Shown: piece by piece, positions 56,250 through 64,000 of the stretch
Numbering within the stretch: position 1 is the stretch's first letter
How the letters are laid out: the number at the start of each line of letters is the position of its first letter
Notes under the pieces: model-generated
Database searches by the model: none
What the model was told of the DNA's origin: nothing
What the model saw: the letters and a program-made list of their open reading frames with translations, nothing else
Made by a program: the position numbers and the translations under genes
Source: Boswellia sacra
Lineage: Eukaryota; Streptophyta; Magnoliopsida; Sapindales; Burseraceae
Direction: 5' to 3'
DNA length: 64,000 bases
NCBI GenBank assembly: GCA_013180625.2
Contig: SNVD02010181.1
Location: forward strand, 248,001 to 312,000

Positions 56250-59200
56250 ATGCAGCAAACATCCAACTCTTTCAAGTCACGCTTTTCTCTCAAGCTACAT
56301 TTAAAATAAACAAAATAAATAAAAGATAAAAAGAAAGATAGATTAAATAAAATCCACAACTTCTTCACCTACATGCAAACCTCAACAAAGTCTTATATGA
56401 GAAACCATCTTCTGCACACGATTAATTTTTGCTCAAAACATTTTCTTAAACTTAGTAACAGCTATTAATTTCCCATTATCCTACCTTAAATCTCAATTAG
56501 TTTGTTACTATTGAAATTTTGATTGCAGAACTGCTTTTGTCCCTTGGTCATTTGTTTCTCTTGAGAAATTTGTTACATGGAAGGTTTATTGGTATCATTT
56601 GGCATCTAGAAGCAGTGGTAGAGCTATCTTTATTCCCGACATAATGTCTCTCATTCTTTACAACTCAATATCCATTCACTTGCCATTAGCACAGTACTGA
56701 CTTTCTTCTCCACAATATCTAGGTATAAATAGCTCATAACAGGATACTGCTTCTTTAATACACGTCTGATAATTGCACCTAAGATACCAGAAACAGAAGA
56801 AGTAATTTTAGTTGGAGATGAACAGTTCCATTGGATTACTCTGTATTCTTTTCCCCTACCCTACAGCTTCAAGAAAACAAAATAGCACAGCAGATAAAAA
56901 AAAGGCTATAAGTAATCATTCGGACTTGCATCAACATATTCTGCAAGCACAATATCAACTGGCCAACTGATGAGAACACATGAAAAATCACACTCAGCAT
57001 ACATCTTTATACTTAAATCAAAAGGCTAAAACAGTAGTAAAAATAAAAAATAAGAGCTACAAGCACAACTTAAAGACACTAAAAAGTCCCAATACTGCTA
57101 TAAGTTACTGATGGGACAGACGCTCTAGAGAACATCCAATAATGCTAATTATAAATAACCAAAAGGAAGAAAGATAAATATTATGAAAAGAGCAATGTCG
57201 TACAGTCAAAAATCCGCTGAAGCTGTATTGCATCGTGGGTACAATATTAACACCCAATTCCAAGTCATTAAGATACGGCCCATTAGTGTCCATGATTGAC
57301 TTAACATCAGGAAATCCAGAGAATGCCCATGTGTGGTTGAGGCGTATGCTATACTCAAATGTCTGCGGACCTTGATCATGAAATACCACTGCTCCTTTAA
57401 TTTTGGGATTCAAACAGCTGCTAAGAAAAGATTAAAGAGGAAAAAGAGGGAAAAAAAATTCAAGTAAGTCTACCAGTGCCACAGCCTATCATTAGGAATA
57501 TGACTTACCAATGAACAGACTCTATTATTTTTTCTACAAGAGTGGACTTTAATATTACTCATGGAATCACTGATTTAAAAATTTCCAGAATGCAAGTGTT
57601 TTAAACTCATCTGACAGAAGATTTTTAAAGAATACATTCAGTACAGGCAAACAGATCCATATCTGGGAAAAAGAGAAGAAAATAAAAGTGAATATACAAA
57701 CACCGAAAGAGAGAGAGAGAGAGAAGAAAAAAAGATGAGTACTGATATGCAAAACTCAGTTGCACAAGTGAAATCATTAACTTCAATTTCAATTAAGTAA
57801 ATTAAGACCAAAATAAATATCCACAAATTCAGGAGGATTGAGATATCTTGGAGCAAAACAGCAAAAACCAGAAAGAGCTTCATTTTGACATACAACTCAC
57901 TGTAAAGCTCAAGTAAACATTAAACTTCAGTTATAGCACACTGCCAACACATAGTACCATACTGCAATGGGTACTACTCACTTGACTTGACTACAGGTGC
58001 CATAGAGATCTGAACGTACATAGTTTTCCAGCTCAAGTTCATTTTTGTAAATTCTGCTGACTAGCTGTAAAGGTGACAACAAAATTTATTTAGCATTAAT
58101 AAAGAAAATCCTAGTTGTACAAGAAAAGTTCAAATAGGTCATCGTTCGCCTGCAAAAGTTAAACCACAATAGAGAAAGAAGCTAGAATTCTGTAATTAGT
58201 AGAAGAAATATATCAAGCAGAGTATTAAACAAGGGATGCAAGAGTTCTCATAGTCCTCTTTTTTTTTCTTTTTTTCTTTTTTTTAAATCAAGGCATTCCA
58301 GTGGATTTATTCACATAAATATCAAAAAAAAAAAAGTGCATGCAGGGAGAATGAAACAGTTACTGAACACATGGAAACACATGCCAAAGTAGACTAAAAG
58401 TATCAGTTTTACACTAGAATTGACAAACTGAACATATGGAATTTAAAAAAATAAATAAAAACAATATGATACCCTAACAAATTACCTTCAATTTGGGAAA
58501 CTTTATTGACATTAAGTTGATCATAGTCCTCGTTTCCTCCGTATCAGGTGCAAAAGCCAAATACTCTCCCTTTGCAAACAATAACTCCAAAACTTGTTGG
58601 AAATTTGGGGATATACCTTTGCCTATTTCAACAAACATATCTTTCCGTATGTACCTGACCCAGTCCAAGAAGAACATAATACCATTATTTGCCCACAAAT
58701 CTTGTAAGCAAAATGCTTATCAAGTAGGCTATTAACATTGTGTATTGTGGCATGGAATTAGAGTTTTGCGATTTGATACTAAAGTTATAGACATCTATAG
58801 TCTGCAATATCATCCAATTCAAGTTATATCACTGATTTTAATGGTCCCAAAACAACCTGTAAAAAATTTACAATTCACAGAATCTAGACCTTCAATTGCT
58901 TAAATTAAACCACGAAATGCAAAAATAAAAATAATTAAATAACAATAACAATAATAATAATAATAGAAAAATGCCGTCAAATATTGCCTAATGCAACTAA
59001 CCAGCAAAATTTCACCAAAAAAAAAAAAAGAAAACAAAATAAAGTAAACCAACAGTTTAAAAAAAATTTAAATAAAAAAAGTAGAACAAAAAACACACAA
59101 AAACATTATTGTTCCAGTTTTATTCCAGTTTTCTCATCAACCAAACAGATTAAATACGTGAAATAGAAGGCTTAAAGCACAAGCTAAGTAAGCTATCTGA

Positions 59201-59560
59201 ACACTTACGGTTGGGCCGGGTGAATTTGTGTATCGACTCGAGTCCTCACTGCTATCAACAACAACATTACAATAGTAGGTAACAAAATCTGCAAAACAAA
59301 ACAATATCAAAATTAACTCTTCATCTTTCTCGCCATTCAACTTAACTCCTCCTTTGATCATTCCAAAAGCTTGTAAAAATAAATTAAGATTAAAAATACC
59401 CGTTCTTAGTAACAAGAATTCAATAAAAACCCAAACAAAGACCAGATACAAATGTTGCTGACAACGAAACACCAGAAGTCAAAATATTCAAACACTTGAA
59501 CAGACAGAGAAACAAACACAAATTACAAAACCAAAATCAAAAGAAGAGACGTGTGATTAT

Positions 59561-59594
<34 letters not shown>

Positions 59595-59679
59595 CAGAAG
59601 CAGTGACGAAAGGATGACGAACTTTAAGAAGCCAATTCTTACGAAGCATGGCTTTCAACTGCCGCTTAGCGGTTCCCAT
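32546..59679 (-). CDS. ABCA1: Full-size ABC transporter A family member 1, 40 exons, 1893 aa
   Basis: Full-size ABCA transporter (two membrane domains, two ATPase domains), the plant relative of animal lipid exporters; lipid transport is inferred from the family. The start [16 protein letters not shown] at 59679 and the end [12 protein letters not shown] at 32546 match Arabidopsis ABCA1 closely, as does the length (1893 against about 1880 aa). I joined 40 exons (coordinates in the four block entries below); the total coding length, 5682 bp, is divisible by three with no stop. Order: TM1 at about residues 30-45, a large non-cytosolic loop, a TM cluster at about 287-530, NBD1 from about 558, TMD2 at about 990-1385, NBD2 from about 1473. 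One intron uses a GC donor; all others are GT-AG. The gene covers 27 kb, with most introns 80-1900 bp. Several LINE tails lie in its introns. The gene appears intact. Confidence 0.96.
32775..33649 (-). other. ABCA1 intron 38 with a GC-richer unassigned block
   Basis: An 875-bp intron. The stretch about 33000-33480 is less AT-rich than the other introns and contains ATGGTGTCAGAGGG, close to the TGGTATCAGAGC primer-binding site of many LTR elements. A minus-strand frame at 33186-33410 has no recognised family. A decayed retroelement is possible. Confidence 0.35.
37193..37475 (-). mobile_element. 5'-truncated LINE tail in ABCA1 intron 31
   Basis: On the minus strand the fragment ends in a poly(A) run (37193-37204 read as T on plus). 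It carries the decayed end of a LINE reverse transcriptase ORF ([13 protein letters not shown], then LNWEGLIG) and a 3' region that clearly resembles the copy at 46815-47336. No target duplication identified. Confidence 0.65.
38626..38728 (-). mobile_element. 75-bp LINE micro-insertion with perfect 14-bp target-site duplication
   Basis: CTTTTCTTCTAGTT occurs at 38626-38639 and again at 38715-38728. Between them 75 bp begin with poly-T (a poly-A tail on minus) and continue GAGGTAAACAAC, like the 3' ends of the other LINE tails in this gene. It is an extreme dead-on-arrival insertion in intron 29. Confidence 0.8.
40400..40473. repeat. 37-bp tandem duplication in ABCA1 intron 26
   Basis: Two adjacent copies starting CAGACTA and containing CCCACAGCTTTACAG, at 40400-40436 and 40437-40473, differ at two positions. 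Confidence 0.9.
41628..41684. repeat. (AAATAT)n then (AT)n microsatellite in ABCA1 intron 24
   Basis: About six hexamer units pass into a pure AT run. Length is probably polymorphic. Confidence 0.9.
43196..43265. repeat. A-rich (AAAAC)n microsatellite in ABCA1 intron 22
   Basis: Poly(A) with spaced C residues resolving into regular AAAAC units, about 70 bp. Confidence 0.9.
44528..44905 (-). mobile_element. 5'-truncated LINE tail in ABCA1 intron 20
   Basis: The minus strand encodes [20 protein letters not shown] and, after a shifted frame, [20 protein letters not shown], typical of the C-terminal zinc-finger-like region of plant LINE reverse transcriptases. A poly(A) run on minus closes it at 44528-44540. 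Stops and a frame shift show decay. Confidence 0.75.
46815..47336 (-). mobile_element. 5'-truncated LINE tail in ABCA1 intron 16
   Basis: The minus strand encodes [20 protein letters not shown] followed by ERNRRNFED, the hallmark end of plant LINE reverse transcriptase ORFs, then a 3' region shared with 37193-37475 and a poly(A) run at 46815-46824. The upstream end is uncertain. Confidence 0.75.
48176..48586. repeat. About 200-bp tandem duplication in ABCA1 intron 15
   Basis: Unit 1 (48176-48375) and unit 2 (48376 to about 48586) both start ATGCTAACCAGCTATTA and share GAGCCTTCTTTATAG, AAGCAAAAGCAAAA, TTTATCATTCATG and ACATACAGT. By eye about 80-85% identical, so an old duplication. Confidence 0.8.
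49690..50050 (-). mobile_element. Probable LINE fragment in ABCA1 intron 14
   Basis: Minus-strand frames read [20 protein letters not shown] and, in another frame, [19 protein letters not shown], resembling the decayed C terminus of LINE ORFs (the FWxxLW pattern). There is no clean poly(A) end or target duplication, so this is weaker than the other copies. Confidence 0.4.
53868..54362 (-). other. ABCA1 intron 8 with a GC-AG junction
   Basis: The donor is CAG/GCAAGT, the classic strong GC donor, and the acceptor is TTTGTAG. Only this junction keeps the conserved frame [15 protein letters not shown]; the nearest GT (four bases on) would break it. Confidence 0.8.
55189..55213. repeat. Short tandem repeat of GTCAGACCAA units in ABCA1 intron 5
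   Basis: Two full 11-bp units and a partial third, inside intron 5 (54984-57203). Confidence 0.7.
56218..56248. repeat. (TG)n microsatellite in ABCA1 intron 5
   Basis: About 15 TG units; likely polymorphic. Confidence 0.95.
59564..59590. repeat. (AG)n microsatellite next to the ABCA1 exon 1 donor
   Basis: On the coding strand the run is (CT)n starting almost at the GT of intron 1 (CTGAG/GTCTCTCT). Length changes here lie directly beside the splice donor. Confidence 0.95.
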
Positions 59680-59900
59680 GCTGAACTTCCTTCTTCAGCT
59701 CCTCCACCTCGCCGCCGCAGAAACCCTAGCTCTAGAGAGAGAAAGAGAGGTTTTCAGCTTTGAAATGAGAGAAAAAGAGGGTGGAAAAAGAGGAGGAGGA
59801 AGGAGAAGAAAGATGGAAGGAGGAGTTGGTGATGGCGTGGCAAAGCGACGGAGCTTCCGTTAAAGAGTCACGCCACTTGGAAATATAACCGTTTACAAGA
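59680..59900 (-). promoter_or_regulatory. ABCA1 leader and core promoter region
   Basis: Upstream of the ABCA1 start on the minus strand is a pyrimidine-rich tract (TCTTCTCCTTCCTCCTCCTC and CTCTCTTTCTCTCTCTAG), usual for a plant 5' leader, with no ATG between it and the start codon. No TATA box is evident; the transcription start is unknown. Confidence 0.45.
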
Positions 59901-62900
59901 CTCTTATTAAATGTTTTTCATTTACCGGAATAACTGAATAAGAATATTTGTATATTTCGAAGCTCGAAAAATAAATTCTAAAAATTAAAAAAAAAAAATC
60001 TAACATGGATGAGCTTCAATGGGGGCCTCTGGGGCCATAGCGTCAATTTCAGTTTTTCGTTAAAGCTGGGTGACCCGTGACGGGGTTGCATTTATGTTAT
60101 TTATTGCTCGTGACTCGTACGAAGCTCAAGCACAATATTTTGGTTTTTGGAGTTTTTGCTTCTTGTATTAAAGCTAATTATTAATAATATTATCAAATTA
60201 GGTTTTTTTTTTTTGCTTTATGGAAAGGCATCTAATAATATATATATAATAATGAGAAGGAAACAATATATTATACAACAATTTTGGCGAACCTTTGTTG
60301 TCTGCTATTGATAATGGTGGTGATGGCCACTTGAGATTTGAGAGTCCTAATCAACTCAAATCAAAGCGCCACAAACCCTTGGAAGAAACACAAAATAAGG
60401 GAAACGAGTATAGAAAGCATTGTCGTTTTGTGAGTCGTCACATCGACAGATCATCACCTACTTGTCGTCCTTTCAAGGGAGAAAAAGCAAAATGTTCAGG
60501 TTAGGGCTTTTGCTACGGTACAGCCGGTAGCGATTTATGTGCGTGCCGTGGTCGTCATTCCCACATGTGTCGTGAACCCATTGGCCCGACCTACACTTTG
60601 GATAAATGAATGGGCCCAGTAACTTACATAAAAGCAAGAATTAAATCATTAATTAAACACGAGATAATATTTTATAAGGGGAGAAAGTCTTGGACGGAAT
60701 AAATAGAAATAAAATATATTTAAGTATACTCGACATATTGTATATTATATCATGTTACTATTAAATTGTATAAATTAATTTACGTGAATGATTTATATGC
60801 TAGGATTTAAAAAAAAAAAAAGCATTGTAGACAAAGTAACTCCATATGTAAGAGTCTCGCATCACTAGAGCAAAAGTTACTAGAATTAAATTATAATAAA
60901 TGTTATTCTATAAATAAATAAGAGCCACGACACAAAAATAAAAATATATGTTAATAATGGAAATGGACCAACTCGAGTTAGGTCTCTCTCTATGGTGACA
61001 TAAAGCCATAGTCCCATTATTTTAACTTGTTATTTTGGATAAGATATTGTGCCATATCATTTCCTTTAATTAAATTGTGATTATGGCTATGGCTTTCAAT
61101 AAAACGTTAATTAAGTAAATTATCAATGTATAACATTTACTATTTTAATAATTATTTAATAATAACAACAACAACAATAATAATAAACCTTTTAACTTAT
61201 TAATTGAAAACTTATCATAGATATATTACGTATGTCAAATACTAATTATCAATGCAAGCAATTATAATTTTTTTTTTTCACATTTAAGACTTTTTCTTCA
61301 AAAATTATACCTAAATGCCCATGAAAAAATAATGAATTTGTGTGAAACAACCAAAATTAATGGGTCTATTTGAAAAATGATCGTCCGTAGAAAAATTTAG
61401 ATATCATTATCACAATATAATAAGAACAATTTTGTTCAATCTTTAATGCTGAATAACTCAAAAGACTATCAAATGTTAAATTAGTTCTTTTTGAATTCTT
61501 GAGCTATCAAATGTTAGAGATAGATTAAAAAAAAAAAAAGATGTGTGTCAGATTGTAAGTACGGCAACTAAATATTTTAGAAACATGGTTTTTTAAATGT
61601 CCCTTTAATTTGGTTTTTTTTAAATTACCTAAAAAACCAATATGCCTACGTAGTAATTGAAAAAAAAAAAGGAAAAAGTTACTCATATAATAAGTAGAAA
61701 ATATGTTAAAAGGTTTCTCTCTTGAGGCGCACCTAATTGGATTGCCTAACTAATGAAAAATCTAATGCGAAGTAACTTTGAGACAAAGCATTGCACTTGC
61801 TCTTTACTTTTTCGTTAGTTTAAAGGAATAATAGATAAGAGAGGAGAAGGAATGGGACCATTCCATCAACTAGCCCATTATCAGTGACTTGTGACTCCCA
61901 TGATCGCATTATATTATGATTAATTAACTTTTGATTTGTAGTTCCTAACAATAATTAAAAAATTAATGCCTCCAAACTTTATATTCTCTATTTTAACTCT
62001 TTCAATTTTGCATCTCATGATAATGTCCCACATCATACAAGGCCATTTATGGGATTGGATAATTTTCTTTGAAATGTATACCAACTTGTAGCTTCCCATA
62101 TAGACTATTTTGAATACTTATTATTATTATTATTATTGACCCAAGATAGAGACAAATGAGCTCGTGTATTTATTTCTCTTCCCTCCACTTAATGATTGCA
62201 TTTTCATAATAAATTTAAATATTCTAATAACAAATATAATAATAATCTTGATTATTTGGAAGCATTTGTAGACAGTGTAGCTACCTACGAGACAATTTTA
62301 TGAGAATAGCCAATGAATTTTTATAATAAATTAAACTTGTCTACATCGGTCCAGTTTTACATACGGACGCCCTTTTCAATCCAAAGGTTTAATCATGATC
62401 TCGTGTCTGGACGGCGATGATGACGGCTTGATGGTGATGATTTTGATAATAAATTGGAAAAAAAAAAAAGCAATTTTATTAGAAATATTGGTTTGTTTCA
62501 TTCTTTCTGATCATGAATCGATTAATCAAGTGATTAATTAAAAGCTCTCATAAGATGGATCCTATAGTACAAGTATAACTGAAAATATAAATATTGTTAG
62601 ATAACTTTTTAAATATGTTTTAAAATTTTAACTTCTAGTATCAAAGACTATTATATAAAAAAATGATTATATATTTAAATTGAGATGTTTTATGTTAAAT
62701 TCTTTTATCTAAATTATGATTTAAATATTTTATTGTTAATCTAACCGATTTGATTTGATGATATGACGAATTAACGATTTGGGTGTCATTAAATGTAATG
62801 GTTGAATTTTGATTTACAAAGATTCGATTAAAAAGATTTATCTTGATATGTATGTATAATATATTTTTTACAACACGTATTCACTAAAAAGAAATGTTAA

Positions 62901-64000
62901 AAAATAATAATCAGCTTTTAGTTAGCTTCTTAAGAAATTATAACTTGATTTTTATTAAAATCATTTAGCTAAACTATAAAAGAGAAGAATATAATAAACT
63001 GAAGAGACGAGAATAGTGGCGGTATTATGACGAGAGACACACAAGTATGGAATAATGGATATTATTATGTTACACGTCTCACAGAACAGACGGGGCGAAG
63101 GGTGAATCCAGGAAGCTTCTTGGTGGGACCTCAATTGAAGAAGCAGAGATGAACACAAACACAAACAGCTTGCTAACGATAACAGCTTCCAAGTATATTA
63201 TTCCAATCGACGTTTTCAGAATTTCAAGAGCCACCCACTAGTTGAAGATTTTATCTTGCTTTCGTTTTGGTTTTGGTGCGGTGTGCGGTACTTTTGTATT
63301 ATAAACTTCACACGTGCCGTGTTTGGTAAATTTCATGAAGAAGCGCTTTTTGTCTGTTTGTTGCGGGGAATGATGCTTGGAATTATTCTTTACTTCTTTA
63401 CTAGATTGGAAGATTTATGGGGGAAACAGAATATTCCCAGGAAGCACTTCTAATTTGCTTCTTAATTGTTATTGGATAATGGTAATGGGATTATTGTATT
63501 ATAAGATACGTGTAATTTAGAAGGTTAATCTATGTAGTAGAATTAAGTATGTAACTTAAAAAAGTACCCATTAAATAAAGTCATTAGTTCTTCGTTATAA
63601 ACCCAAAATCTTTTTTTTTCTTTAATGCAATGATTCAATAAGCGGCAAATATTAATAAAAATTTAAAAATTAATTAATAGGCACAACAATCAACATCAAG
63701 GAACCAAATAGGATATCATGAATAATAAACTTACAAATTTTATATATAAATTAATTTGCAACGAAATAATAAAAAATAATTTAATAAATAAGGATGACCA
63801 ACTTGTCAATTAAAGAGTCGTTTCACCTGTAGTTTTCATATGAAGTTTACATATATACTGCTATTACTATAATATACCTCAGGCTCAAACTTCAAAGTTA
63901 TCTCATAATTTGATAATAAAATAACAAAAAATCTAAATTGACAGTACAGTATAAGAGGATATCGTAACTTAAATTTAGAAATGAGTTGGCAATTTTACCT
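59901..64000. other. Intergenic region beyond ABCA1
   Basis: No gene recognised. Two stretches of more balanced composition (about 60290-60600 and 63000-63450) contain only short open frames with no family resemblance and no ATG-led frame of useful length. The rest is AT-rich with poly(A/T) runs. A gene whose exons lie beyond the right edge cannot be excluded. Confidence 0.55.

Larger units (their letters stand above)
51884..59679 (-). other. ABCA1: ABCA1 exons 1-13: first membrane domain
   Basis: Exons in gene order: 59593-59679, 59209-59288, 58486-58654, 57982-58064, 57204-57417, 54754-54983, 54561-54621, 54363-54449, 53635-53867, 53390-53504, 53210-53299, 52075-52295, 51884-51996. They encode TM1 ([14 protein letters not shown]), the first large loop (containing [13 protein letters not shown] and [19 protein letters not shown]), then helices with the conserved [10 protein letters not shown] and [15 protein letters not shown]. 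Exon 8 ends at a GC donor. The minus-strand AG in the intron before exon 7 and the donor GTATGTAG after exon 6 were chosen because only this pair keeps the frame (GVLYLLGF). Confidence 0.93.

Noticed and set aside
58984..59166. 60-codon Lys/Asn-rich frame in ABCA1 intron 2
   Set aside because: Low-complexity translation of A-rich intron sequence.

Overview
This is nuclear DNA of a flowering plant, most likely a eudicot: it is AT-rich, has intron-rich genes with GT-AG junctions, and encodes a plastid NADPH thioredoxin reductase C (NTRC), a plant class B heat-stress factor, a WBC-type ABCG half-transporter and a full-size ABCA1 transporter. The species cannot be named from the sequence. I read exon boundaries by eye from reading frame, splice consensus and recalled family sequences; every joined model closes in frame. 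Layout: 1-3395 is upstream/intergenic DNA. 3396-7738 (+) is an ABCG half-transporter gene (9 exons, 654 aa) whose large intron 2 is filled by a MITE-like element and a solo-LTR-like element. 7739-8866 is the convergent gap. 8867-14466 (-) is NTRC (10 exons, 539 aa). 14467-25110 is about 10 kb of AT-rich intergenic DNA with a well-bounded non-autonomous hAT element (18259-19550, exact 8-bp target duplication), a related repeat, and an unexplained GC-richer island (17090-17580). 25111-26882 (+) is HSFB3 (2 exons, 234 aa), with a TATA box and one upstream ORF in its probable leader. 26883-32545 is AT-rich convergent intergenic DNA. 32546-59679 (-) is a very long intact ABCA1 gene (40 exons, 1893 aa) whose introns hold several 5'-truncated LINE tails, all in the gene's own orientation, one bounded by a perfect 14-bp target duplication. 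59680-64000 is the ABCA1 leader/promoter and intergenic DNA without a recognisable gene. The four genes are functionally unrelated: export of cuticle or surface lipids (ABCG, inferred), chloroplast redox control (NTRC), transcriptional control (HSFB3) and membrane lipid transport (ABCA1, inferred). I see no operon-like or defence cluster, no RNA gene, no CRISPR array, and no convincing new biological system. The items most worth a second look are the altered nucleotide-binding motifs of the ABCG protein, the GC-AG intron of ABCA1, the HSFB3 upstream ORF, the hAT element, the co-oriented LINE tails and the GC-rich island.
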